A stretch of DNA of 50,374 bases from an uncultured Clostridia bacterium (lineage in GTDB: Bacteria > Bacillota > Clostridia > Christensenellales > UBA1242): NCBI GenBank assembly GCA_944383355.1, contig CALWPF010000012.1:1-50374 (forward strand). Reading direction: 5' to 3'. The notes beneath the pieces were generated by a model. That model ran no database searches and was not told the DNA's origin. It worked only from the letters and a program-made list of their open reading frames with translations. Below are positions 35,603 to 43,185 of the stretch, in pieces. Made by a program: the position numbers and the translations under genes. Numbering within the stretch: the first letter of the stretch is position 1; the number at the start of each line of letters is the position of its first letter.

Positions 35603-36013
35603 ATGGCAAAGGCTACAAAAACAGCAGTGCAACACACACCAGGTACTGGTCGTCGTAAATCTGCTATCGCTAGAGTGCGTTTGATTGTTGGTAATGGCAA
35701 GATTACTATCAACAAACGTGACATTGATGAGTACTTTGGCTTGGAGACACTCAAGCAAATCGTTCGTCAACCTCTAGTTTTGACCAATACTTTGGATAAG
35801 TTTGATGTGGCAGTTACCGTCAACGGTGGTGGTAACTCTGGTCAAGCAGGTGCTATACGCCATGGTATTGCTCGTGCATTAGTAAAGTACAGTGAGGAGT
35901 ACAAGGCAGTATTAAAGACAGCAGGTTTGCTTACTCGTGACCCTCGTATGAAAGAGCGTAAAAAGTACGGTCTACACAAGGCTCGTAAGGCAGTGCAATT
36001 TAGTAAGCGTTAA
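35603..36013 (+). CDS. rpsI: 30S ribosomal protein S9
   Basis: 136 residues. Family motifs are [59 protein letters not shown]. The C-terminal SKR tail reaches the ribosomal P-site tRNA. Ribosome site GGAGG lies inside the end of rplM, so the two genes are co-translated. A strong terminator follows. Confidence 0.97.
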   Translation: MAKATKTAVQHTPGTGRRKSAIARVRLIVGNGKITINKRDIDEYFGLETLKQIVRQPLVLTNTLDKFDVAVTVNGGGNSGQAGAIRHGIARALVKYSEEYKAVLKTAGLLTRDPRMKERKKYGLHKARKAVQFSKR

Positions 36014-36026
36014 TTTCTGCATTGTC

Positions 36027-36054
36027 AAAAGGATACCGTTTGGTATCCTTTTTT
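36027..36054 (+). terminator. Terminator after rpsI
   Basis: AAAAGGATACC / GGTATCCTTTT stem with a 4-nt loop and T run. Confidence 0.9.
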
Positions 36055-36436
36055 ATATTCAAAATATATGAAGTAAAGAGGATATTAATGTTTGATAACC
36101 TCTAGTGTTCAAACACAAAAGGTTAATAATAATTTTAAAGCAATTTAACATAGAGTATAGTTTGGATACAGTTTTATAAAAAAGAATTGAGTCATGTCTA
36201 ATTTAATAAATAAACACAATGAAAGAGGTAAGAAAGTGTATTTTATTATATGGTAGTAACAATAAAACGGATAGATATAATCCATTTATTAACATATATA
36301 GTGTTATAGCAAAACAATGTGTTTACTAATGATATAAATTTTTAGTGTATATAAGATTATACACAATAAACAGTGTCATTTTAACTAGAATACCAACTAG
36401 GCAAAACAGTTGCTTTGTAATTATTTACTATGTTAT
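36055..36436. other. AT-rich intergenic DNA without a gene
   Basis: About 380 bases, very AT-rich. I find only very short frames (for example 20 codons from 36194) without ribosome sites, and no RNA motif. It may mark the edge of inserted DNA carrying the HAD gene. Confidence 0.5.
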
Positions 36437-36465
36437 TGACTTTATTATGAGTCATTGATATAATG
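36437..36465 (+). promoter_or_regulatory. Strong promoter for the HAD-type gene
   Basis: TTGACT (36437-36442), 17-bp spacer, TATAAT (36460-36465) with TGA before it as an extended -10. Confidence 0.78.
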
Positions 36466-36511
36466 TCATTGTTTATTTATTTAATGTTCAAAGCATGTTT
36501 TAGGAATTATT

Positions 36512-38392
36512 ATGGATAAAAAATATTTGTTTATTGATTGTTTTAATACAGTAATTTTACGACGGGTTTCAGCTAACGAGGTTGTCTATTTGTGGGCAGA
36601 GAAGTTGGGAAATAAGTATGACATTGAGCCTATCATAATTTATAAAGAATTTAATAATATTAAAAAGAAGATGGCAGTTTCAAGATTTTGTAGGTCATTT
36701 GAGTCAGAAATGTATCTAGAGGAAATTTTGATTAAACTTACCAAGTGCCTTGTTGCGAAATGTAGATACTTAGATATAAAGGCCTTTTTTAAAGATGCAA
36801 TTATTTATTATGTTGATACCGAAATGGAAAACCAGTATCTCAATGAAACATTTACTGAGTGTCTACGCAAGTTCAAAGCAGAAGGGAAGAAGATATATAT
36901 TGTTTCCGATTTTTATTGCTCCAAAATTTTCATTTATGCTATGCTCAAAAATCTTGGTGTAGATGAGATTTTTGATGATATTTTTACATCTTGTGATTTT
37001 AGAAAATCAAAAGCAACAGGCAGGTTGTATGGTGTAATTATTAAAAAATTAGGTATAAGGAAAAGAGATGTTATGATGTTTGGTGACAACTTTTGGGCAG
37101 ATGTTATAATGTCTCATCTAAGAGGGGTAAAGGCTATTCATTTGAGAACAAATAAAGTAAGGGGTAATAGGCATAAGACAAGAGTGGCTGATTCACTAGC
37201 GGAAAAACTTACTGAGGTAAGCGAGTGTCCAAACTTCAAATATAATTTTTCCGACCATGCTTTTCCTCTCTATCTTTTTACAAAACGCCTTTATTCGGCT
37301 CTTACTTCAGAGGGTGTAAGGAATGTTTTCTTTTTGTCTCGTGAGGGACAATTTTTAAAAAAGTTGTTTGACATATACTGTCGGGTTCTTGATGAGAAAT
37401 ATGGTATTGAAACAAATATAAAAACACATTATTTGTACGCCTCGCGAAATTCAATATTAAGTGCAGGGCTTAATGATTTAACAAAAGAAAATTTTTATTA
37501 TCTTTTCCGTGCCTCATCAGCCATGAGTATCCGCAAATTTTTATTAACACTTGCCTTTACTGATGATGAAATTGAAGATATTAAGTGTAGCATGGGCATT
37601 GATATAGATAAAAAAGTCATGCGTTTTAATAAATCTAAATATTTTTTAAAGTTAAAAAGCGATGCTACATTCTTTGCTTTGTACGAGAAAAAGCGCATTG
37701 AACGGCGTACAGCACTTTCAATGTATATGGACAGTTTTGGGGTAAACTTTCAAAAAGATGGATTTACTATTGTTGATATAGGCTGGAATGGTACAATGCA
37801 AAATCTTTTCAATAAGTTTTTTAATGGCACTGTAAAAATTAAGGGATACTATGTGGGCAACAAAAGGGCAGATACTAGTGATAGTGAACAAATTGGCCTA
37901 CTTTACGACAAAAATAATAGCCATCTATTTGGTAATGATATTAATAGGCACACCATTTATAATTATGAGCAAATTTGTCGTGCTGACCACAATCGTTGTG
38001 ATTCGTACAAAATAATTTGTGGGAAGGCTCAGGTAATACTTGATGAGAGATTAAATGATGTTGAAATTTACAAAAACTTAACTAAGCCTTTGCAAGATGA
38101 GATTTTAGATAAATTTAAAAAAATAGCACTACTTGATTATGCCAATCTATCTAATATTGATGTGTATGCAACTATAAAATACTATAATCTTGTAAAAAAC
38201 AAGACAGAAGCAGATTGGCTGTGGCTGTTTGCAAGCCAAGATTCGCATCAAGATAATTTTGGAGATGTTAGGTATCCGTTTAAGGTTGTGACACAAAATG
38301 TGCGACGCTTCGCTTTCAAATTACTAGATTTACTATTTATTGTAACAAAGGCATTTAAAGTTCATTATTTAAAAAAGGAAAAAATAGATTAA
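36512..38392 (+). CDS. HAD-type phosphatase-like protein of the surface-polysaccharide-associated kind
   Basis: 626 residues. The N-terminal ~215 form a HAD fold: motif I LFIDCFNTVILR (5-16), motif II IYIVSDFYCS, motif III lysine in FRKSKATGRLYG, and motif IV MMFGDNFWADV. The C-terminal ~380 residues carry FFLSREGQFLKKLF, YASRNSI and FTIVDIGWNGTMQNLF, seen in large HAD proteins encoded in capsule and glycan clusters. The substrate is unknown. Here it stands alone, with about 500 AT-rich bases before and 300 after, and no sugar gene nearby. It uses more GAA codons than smc, which would fit horizontal gain. AGGAAT upstream is a modest ribosome site. Confidence 0.82.
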   Translation: MDKKYLFIDCFNTVILRRVSANEVVYLWAEKLGNKYDIEPIIIYKEFNNIKKKMAVSRFCRSFESEMYLEEILIKLTKCLVAKCRYLDIKAFFKDAIIYYVDTEMENQYLNETFTECLRKFKAEGKKIYIVSDFYCSKIFIYAMLKNLGVDEIFDDIFTSCDFRKSKATGRLYGVIIKKLGIRKRDVMMFGDNFWADVIMSHLRGVKAIHLRTNKVRGNRHKTRVADSLAEKLTEVSECPNFKYNFSDHAFPLYLFTKRLYSALTSEGVRNVFFLSREGQFLKKLFDIYCRVLDEKYGIETNIKTHYLYASRNSILSAGLNDLTKENFYYLFRASSAMSIRKFLLTLAFTDDEIEDIKCSMGIDIDKKVMRFNKSKYFLKLKSDATFFALYEKKRIERRTALSMYMDSFGVNFQKDGFTIVDIGWNGTMQNLFNKFFNGTVKIKGYYVGNKRADTSDSEQIGLLYDKNNSHLFGNDINRHTIYNYEQICRADHNRCDSYKIICGKAQVILDERLNDVEIYKNLTKPLQDEILDKFKKIALLDYANLSNIDVYATIKYYNLVKNKTEADWLWLFASQDSHQDNFGDVRYPFKVVTQNVRRFAFKLLDLLFIVTKAFKVHYLKKEKID

Positions 38393-38639
38393 ATTGAGAT
38401 ATTCTCTAAAGAATTAGTTACTTTATTGGTATATTTTACTTTTGTTCTGTTATTTTCTGTCTTCATAAAAATTTGTGCATTTTTTGTACGGCTTTGACAC
38501 AGGTGTTGTATATTAAATTAATAAATGTATAGTGACAAAAACCACATTTATATTTAGTTTTAATAATTATTTTTTTATAACTCGACTATTAACTGGATAA
38601 TATAAAAGCAATTCAAAAGTCACATTTTTATAGACTATA
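38393..38639. other. AT-rich intergenic DNA without a gene
   Basis: No ORF, clear terminator or RNA element recognised between the HAD gene and the next promoter. Confidence 0.5.
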
Positions 38640-38668
38640 TTGACATTATATTGATTTTTTGATATAAT
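38640..38668 (+). promoter_or_regulatory. Consensus sigma-A promoter for the gene at 38697
   Basis: TTGACA (38640-38645), 17-bp spacer, TATAAT (38663-38668), also with TGA before the -10. Confidence 0.88.
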
Positions 38669-38696
38669 ATGAGTAGTAATAAGGGGGTATATGATA

Positions 38697-39236
38697 ATGA
38701 AAAGAGCTAAGTTTGAACCAGTAAAGTTATTGCCTGTAAAGTTTATGGAAAAAGGTGAACTACAGACTATTGAACGTGGAGAAGATTCTTTGGTTTTATA
38801 TTGCGTGACAGAGGATTCCAATGGCACCTATCATCTAAAGAAGATGGTAGAGAGAGCAAAGCACACATATAATACCTCATATGATGATAGTTTTCCTTTT
38901 GTATTTTACAACACGAAGGTAAATCCTATGGATTTGCCTCAAATCAAGAGGTTGGCACAAAATTCTGATTTTGCTACAACAGGACATTGTGAGGCTGTAT
39001 ACTGTACAGTGAGAGCAGAGGATGCTGAGCGTTTACAAGCATTGAGTGTTTTGTTGGCAGAAAAAGATGAGGTAACAGATGATTTATTAGTTGTATCTGC
39101 TGATGCAAGAAAGGCATCTGCCATTATGGGGATCGCAGGTGGTACTTTTGAGGCAACTGAGCAACAATATGCAGAGATTCATAGGGCTATTGATACTAAT
39201 CCAGTTAGTGATGAGCCCGCTCAAACACCTGTGTAA
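38697..39236 (+). CDS. Unknown soluble protein
   Basis: 179 residues. The ATG at 38691 is in frame, but GGGGG spacing favours the ATG at 38697. The sequence alternates beta and helical stretches: RAKFEPVKLLPVKFME, SLVLYCVTEDSNGTYHLKKMVERA, DSFPFVFYNT, AVYCTVRAEDAERLQALSVLLAE, and GIAGGTFEATEQQYAEIHRAI. The tail is acidic and proline-containing. It has no signal peptide, membrane segment or obvious catalytic set. It is a single-gene unit with a perfect consensus promoter and its own terminator, so it is likely expressed strongly. The family is not recognised. Confidence 0.75.
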   Translation: MKRAKFEPVKLLPVKFMEKGELQTIERGEDSLVLYCVTEDSNGTYHLKKMVERAKHTYNTSYDDSFPFVFYNTKVNPMDLPQIKRLAQNSDFATTGHCEAVYCTVRAEDAERLQALSVLLAEKDEVTDDLLVVSADARKASAIMGIAGGTFEATEQQYAEIHRAIDTNPVSDEPAQTPV

Positions 39237-39257
39237 AAAATTAGTAACACAATAATT

Positions 39258-39284
39258 TGGCGCTAAATAACAGCGTCATTTTTA
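39258..39284 (+). terminator. Terminator after the unknown soluble protein
   Basis: TGGCGCT / AGCGTCA stem (one G-T pair), 7-nt loop, then TTTTTA. Confidence 0.75.
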
Positions 39285-39304
39285 TTTATTTTCGCTAAAT
39301 CATT

Positions 39305-39332
39305 TTGCAAATAGCAAGTATTTAGCTATAAT
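39305..39332 (+). promoter_or_regulatory. Promoter for trxB-glmM
   Basis: TTGCAA (39305-39310), 16-bp spacer, TATAAT (39327-39332). Confidence 0.7.
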
Positions 39333-39362
39333 TAAACCAAATTAGATTTAGGAGTGATACTT

Positions 39363-40295
39363 ATGGAGCATTATGATTTAATTATTATAGGTGGTGGACC
39401 TGCTGGAATGACAGCTGGTATTTATGCAGCTAGGGCAGGCGTTAGTGTATTGTTATTAGAAAAAGCTGGTATGGGTGGACAGGTTACACAGACACATGAG
39501 ATTGCTAATTACCCAGGTTTTACATCAGTTGATGGATTTACATTGGCACAAAATATGTTTGAGCAGATGACTTCATTGGGTGTAAAGACCGAATTCGCCG
39601 CAGTAGACAAAGTAGATTTAAAATCAAATCCAAAAAAGATAACTGCAAAAGGTGTAACATATACCGCTACTTCCGTCATATTAAGTATGGGTGCATCTTC
39701 TAGAGGTTTGGGAGTGCCGTCCGAAAAGAAATTTGTAGGTAAAGGTATATCATATTGCGCCACTTGTGATGGTAATTTTTTTAGAGGCAAAGATGTTGCT
39801 GTTGTTGGCGGTGGCAATACAGCATTGCAAGATGTGTTGTATTTGGCACCTTTAGTAAAGTCACTGACTCTCATACATCGCAGAGATGGTTTTAGAGCTG
39901 ATGAAGTGACTTTGCGGGACTATAGAGCTTTGTTGAATGCTCCTGACAGTAATATAACGGAAAAGTTATTTTACACAGTGGTTGATGTTTTTGGTAATGA
40001 AAAATTACAGGGTATTACGATTAGGAATGTGAATACTGGTGATACTGAGGACTTGAATGTCGATGGAATATTTGTTGCAATAGGTCGCAACCCACAAACA
40101 GAGATTTTGGACGGTGCTATCACTTTAGATGAGCAAGGTTATATCCTAGCCAAAGATGATATGTCTACCAATATTGAGGGCGTTTATGTTGCGGGTGATA
40201 TTGTACACAAATCCTTGCGCCAAATAGCGACTGCGGTTAGTGATGGAGCAGTAGCAGGTACTCAAGCAAGTGTGTATATCAAGAGGAATAGGTAA
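39363..40295 (+). CDS. trxB: Thioredoxin reductase
   Basis: 310 residues of the low-molecular-weight flavoprotein family. It passes electrons via FAD to thioredoxin. The FAD site is GGGPAGMTAG, the redox disulfide is CATCDG (about 133-138), the dinucleotide-binding motif is VVGGGNTALQD, and the C-terminal FAD motif is GVYVAGDI. The second glycine-rich region has HRRDGFRAD rather than the HRR.xxRA of strict NADPH enzymes, so the donor could differ. The GTG at 39354 is in frame, but TAGGAG points to the ATG at 39363. The glmM gene follows after 48 nt. Confidence 0.93.
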   Translation: MEHYDLIIIGGGPAGMTAGIYAARAGVSVLLLEKAGMGGQVTQTHEIANYPGFTSVDGFTLAQNMFEQMTSLGVKTEFAAVDKVDLKSNPKKITAKGVTYTATSVILSMGASSRGLGVPSEKKFVGKGISYCATCDGNFFRGKDVAVVGGGNTALQDVLYLAPLVKSLTLIHRRDGFRADEVTLRDYRALLNAPDSNITEKLFYTVVDVFGNEKLQGITIRNVNTGDTEDLNVDGIFVAIGRNPQTEILDGAITLDEQGYILAKDDMSTNIEGVYVAGDIVHKSLRQIATAVSDGAVAGTQASVYIKRNR

Positions 40296-40343
40296 AACAT
40301 ATCAAGATATCTTTGGCTCCAAGATTAAGAGGGGTAAAAGACA

Positions 40344-41684
40344 TTGCAAAATAAAATATTTGGTACAGACGGGATTAGAGGGAAAGCAAATATGCAGATT
40401 TCCGCTAGTCTCGCCTTTTTTGTTGGTAAATCTTTAGCTGTAGATTTGTTGGACCAAGTGGATACCAATGAGTTAACAGTAATAGTAGGTAAAGACACAA
40501 GGTGCAGTGGTGATATGTTAATTTCTGCTTTGACGGCAGGTATTCTTAGTATGGGGGTTAATGTATTGAATGTTGGTATTTTGCCAACTCCTGCATTGAG
40601 TTATTTAGTCAAAAAAACCAATTCAAATGCTGGGGTAATGATAACTGCGAGTCACAATCCTGCGGAATATAATGGTATAAAGATTTTTGATAAAATGGGG
40701 TTAAAATTAGATTCAATTAGAGAGGCAAGATTGGAACAAATTTTGGCTGATATACAGAGTTATATACCTAATGAAAAAGTTGGCAAACTAACTGTAGATG
40801 AAGATTTATGTAAACTATGGGCTGATTATATAATGCAGTCCCTTGGTAATCCCAACTTATCAAAGTACAAAATCTTGGTTGATTGTGCAAATGGTGCAGG
40901 ATTTAGAGCAATACCATATGTGCTAAAGACCTTAGGAGCTATAGTAGAATGTTATAATGTAGATGGTTATGGTTGTAATATCAATAGTAACTGTGGTAGC
41001 ACTCATATCGAAAGTTTTGTAAAAATGGTTACTAATTCTAAATGTGATATAGGATTTTCTTATGACGGCGATGCGGATAGGGTAATAGTAGTGACAAATA
41101 GTGGTAGAGTGGTGAGTGGTGATGAACTGCTGTACATTTTTGCAAAATATATGGATTCTAGAGGCGAGTTGGCTAACCATAAGTTAATTACTACAATAAT
41201 GACTAATTTTGGTGTTGAGCGTTCCTTAAGTGAAAGCAATATTGCAATGGAGCGTGTAGCTGTAGGAGATAAATATGTAATACAAAAAATGCTGGATACA
41301 GGGTGCAATTTGGGCGGAGAGGAAAGTGGGCATATAATACTTGCTGACTACAATATGTCCTCAGATGCATTATTGGCAACAGTATATTTGCTCAAAATTT
41401 TAGAATCAGAGAGAGTAAGTGTTGACGATTTGCTGAAAGATTTGAGCAAATACAATACTGCAAGACTTGATTTAAAAGTTACAGAAAGACAAAAAGCTCT
41501 CGTTGGGGGCGGTGCACTAGATAAGTTGGTACAGCAGTATAGTGATGAGCTCGGTGAGGCAGGACGAATAGTATTACGTGCTAGTGGTACAGAGTGCGTT
41601 GTGCGAATATTAGTGGAAGGGGTAGATTTACCAGTTATTACACAAATAGCTGAGCGACTAGAAACTGCTGTGCTTGCTTTGTAA
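40344..41684 (+). CDS. glmM: Phosphoglucosamine mutase
   Basis: 446 residues. It converts glucosamine-6-phosphate to glucosamine-1-phosphate for UDP-GlcNAc and hence peptidoglycan. The N-terminus is FGTDGIRGKAN. The phosphoserine loop is TASHNPAEYNG (about 98-108), the metal loop DGDADR (about 239-244), the sugar-binding loop GGEESGH and the phosphate loop RASGTECVVRI. The start is a TTG with GAGGGG 9 nt upstream. It lies downstream of trxB, probably in one operon, and ends in a terminator. Confidence 0.95.
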   Translation: MQNKIFGTDGIRGKANMQISASLAFFVGKSLAVDLLDQVDTNELTVIVGKDTRCSGDMLISALTAGILSMGVNVLNVGILPTPALSYLVKKTNSNAGVMITASHNPAEYNGIKIFDKMGLKLDSIREARLEQILADIQSYIPNEKVGKLTVDEDLCKLWADYIMQSLGNPNLSKYKILVDCANGAGFRAIPYVLKTLGAIVECYNVDGYGCNINSNCGSTHIESFVKMVTNSKCDIGFSYDGDADRVIVVTNSGRVVSGDELLYIFAKYMDSRGELANHKLITTIMTNFGVERSLSESNIAMERVAVGDKYVIQKMLDTGCNLGGEESGHIILADYNMSSDALLATVYLLKILESERVSVDDLLKDLSKYNTARLDLKVTERQKALVGGGALDKLVQQYSDELGEAGRIVLRASGTECVVRILVEGVDLPVITQIAERLETAVLAL

Positions 41685-41723
41685 TCGGTGTTCGTTTATC
41701 CTTGTTGGGGATATTGTATAACT

Positions 41724-41747
41724 AAACATGGTGTTCCATGTTTTTAT
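41724..41747 (+). terminator. Terminator after glmM
   Basis: AAACATGG / CCATGTTT stem with loop TGTT and a T run. Confidence 0.87.
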
Positions 41748-41831
41748 TTTTTAGCTATCAATATATTAGATAAATCAGTCGGTAGTTAAATATAAGTTAG
41801 TAGATTTTGTTAGACTATTACTAATTAATTG

Positions 41832-41840
41832 TGGTATAAT
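41832..41840 (+). promoter_or_regulatory. Extended -10 promoter for the small-ORF unit
   Basis: TGG-TATAAT (41832-41840). No good -35 at 16-18 bp. Confidence 0.6.
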
Positions 41841-41890
41841 GAAGTTGGTAAATAAAGATAGGGGGAGTAAAAGTAAAAAGTGGTCAGAGT

Positions 41891-42031
41891 GTGGTTACTA
41901 GATTGATACCTATTGGTGAGCAGTACTACTATACAAAAGTATTATCTTTTACTGCTATTGATGGTATGTCAATAAATGTGCAGGCTAGATTACGATCGCA
42001 AGGTTGGCTTGATAGTGTTACAGTGTATTAA
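41891..42031 (+). CDS. Small protein of about 46 residues
   Basis: An open frame reading VVTRLIPIGEQYYYTKVLSF ... SQGWLDSVTVY, which looks like a genuine beta-type protein in composition. A strong ribosome site (AGGGGGAG, 41860-41867) precedes it, but the first normal start codon in frame is the GTG at 41891, about 23 nt away. The frame stays open upstream to 41852, and a GTA at 41873 stands where a start would be expected. It could therefore use an unusual start, or be a gene whose start codon has mutated. It has its own promoter (41832) and a terminator (42073). Confidence 0.5.
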   Translation: MVTRLIPIGEQYYYTKVLSFTAIDGMSINVQARLRSQGWLDSVTVY

Positions 42032-42072
42032 TTAGTTGTAAGCTTTGTATAGAGGTGGAAAGTTTTTCAAAC

Positions 42073-42110
42073 AAAAAGACCTAGACAATTTGTCTAGAGT
42101 CTTTTTGTTT
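42073..42110. terminator. Bidirectional terminator between the small ORF and the PAP2 gene
   Basis: AAAAAGAC.TAGACAA / TTGTCTA..GTCTTTTT hairpin with T run. It overlaps the last codons of the minus-strand phosphatase gene. Confidence 0.82.
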
Positions 42111-42770
42111 TTGGTATAATGTCTTCTTATTAATTCTATCTAAATATACATTGTAAAGTAATAATCCCAACACCGCGATTAACGAACCAAAGAATATACC
42201 AGCCAAAACATCAGTAAAGTAGTGTACTCCAAGTATGATTCTACTGATACCCACTAGGATAACGATACAGCCGAATATACTGCAAAGGGTGTATTTAAAC
42301 CAAGGTTTGAGTTTAGGTGAGATTAAAACGAAATATGCTAATAACACAAAGATACAAGCTACCGTAATAGAATGACCACTTGGGAAACTAGAGGAGCTCT
42401 CTATCATCCACCACATATTTTCATCTGGTCTAGGACGCATAATAATCAATTTTATAATGTTCTGCAATATCCATGATATCAATATAGTACCACCAAAGAA
42501 CCAAGTTTTACTGCGGAATCTCCAGATTATTCCCATAATAACGACTATAGCTATTGCAAAATAAGTATATCCAAATTCTGTTATTATTCTAAAGAACCAG
42601 TATGTAGCTCCGCCTGCGGAACCACGAACATCATATGCCCATCGTGCAATGGCGCTATCTATTGGCAAGGCGGCAAAATTATTTACTGACAAAACTATAG
42701 TGATGGTCAAAAAGCATATTAGCAAGGCTCCAACAACACTGAGATTTGCTATCAAAAATTTTTTTGGCAT
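42081..42770 (-). CDS. PAP2-family membrane phosphatase
   Basis: 229 residues with six hydrophobic segments. The three phosphatase motifs are present: KLIIMRPRP (about 108-116), PSGH (about 130-133) and SRIILGVHYFTD (about 177-188), with the catalytic histidines in the last two. Such enzymes remove phosphate from undecaprenyl pyrophosphate or phosphatidic acid on the outer membrane face; the substrate here is not determined. The ribosome site AAGGAG is about 12 nt from the ATG, longer than ideal. It is a single gene. A 24-bp perfect palindrome lies upstream. Confidence 0.93.
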   Translation of the reverse strand: MPKKFLIANLSVVGALLICFLTITIVLSVNNFAALPIDSAIARWAYDVRGSAGGATYWFFRIITEFGYTYFAIAIVVIMGIIWRFRSKTWFFGGTILISWILQNIIKLIIMRPRPDENMWWMIESSSSFPSGHSITVACIFVLLAYFVLISPKLKPWFKYTLCSIFGCIVILVGISRIILGVHYFTDVLAGIFFGSLIAVLGLLLYNVYLDRINKKTLYQKQKDSRQIV

Positions 42771-42825
42771 TACTTTGCTTTTCTCCTTATGTGATTTTAA
42801 TCATTCTATCAAATATAGTATACTT

Positions 42826-42849
42826 AAAACAACTAAATTTAGTTGTTTT
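42826..42849. repeat. Perfect 24-bp palindrome upstream of the PAP2 gene
   Basis: The arms AAAACAACTAAA and TTTAGTTGTTTT meet with no loop, 56 bp upstream of the phosphatase start codon. It could be an operator for a dimeric regulator; with its T run it could also act as a weak terminator on the plus strand. Confidence 0.65.
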
Positions 42850-42866
42850 TTGCGCAAGTGATACGA

Positions 42867-42894
42867 TTGTTAAGTATTGAGTATTAACTATAAT
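42867..42894 (+). promoter_or_regulatory. Orphan promoter-like sequence
   Basis: TTGTTA (42867-42872), 16-bp spacer, TATAAT (42889-42894). A GGGAGG (42901-42906) follows, but no useful ORF. Downstream, 42917-42970 can fold into a two-stage hairpin (ATATAGT / ACTATAT outside, TATTCTTAT / ATAAGGATA inside). Confidence 0.42.
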
Positions 42895-43078
42895 AATTTT
42901 GGGAGGTTCAAATTTTATATAGTTATTTGATATTCTTATTATATATAAGGATATAGGAAACTACTATATCTGTGTAACATTGATTTAAAGTTGTAATGAG
43001 ATAATATTTATGAGATTATTTTGATGCCGCACGCTAAAAAAAATTTAAAAAATTTACAAAAAAAGTGACTAAAAGTAG

Positions 43079-43107
43079 TTGACAACGCATATACTCAGTT
43101 ATATAAT
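43079..43107 (+). promoter_or_regulatory. Consensus sigma-A promoter of the hrcA-grpE-dnaK-dnaJ operon
   Basis: TTGACA (43079-43084), 17-bp spacer, TATAAT (43102-43107): a full consensus match. The operator begins 1 bp after the -10. Confidence 0.92.
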
Positions 43108-43108
43108 A

Positions 43109-43135
43109 CTAGCAATCATTCAACAAGAGTGCTAA
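43109..43135 (+). promoter_or_regulatory. CIRCE operator (HrcA binding site)
   Basis: CTAGCAATC-N9-GAGTGCTAA, against the consensus TTAGCACTC-N9-GAGTGCTAA. The right half is perfect and the left half has two changes. It covers the expected transcription start, the standard position for HrcA repression that is lifted on heat shock. Confidence 0.88.
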
Positions 43136-43164
43136 CAATATCGCTCAAGATATTGCTAGCACTC
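43127..43164 (+). promoter_or_regulatory. Long leader hairpin built from CIRCE half-sites
   Basis: 16-nt arms GAGTGCTAACAATATC and GATATTGCTAGCACTC pair with one mismatch around loop GCTCAA. The left arm is the right half of the CIRCE; the right arm brings another half-site (CTAGCACTC, 43156-43164). In the mRNA this hairpin ends 6 nt before the hrcA ribosome site. Confidence 0.8.
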
Positions 43165-43185
43165 CCGCAAAAGGAGGAGTGCGAT
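43156..43185 (+). promoter_or_regulatory. Degenerate second CIRCE-like pair
   Basis: CTAGCACTC (43156-43164) and GAGTGCGAT (43177-43185) form a second inverted pair with 12 rather than 9 bases between. It spans the ribosome site AAGGAGG and the start of hrcA. Whether HrcA binds this spacing is unknown. Confidence 0.4.

Noticed and set aside
36194-36256. 20-codon frame in the AT-rich gap after rpsI
   Set aside because: No ribosome site and no protein-like composition; too short to support.
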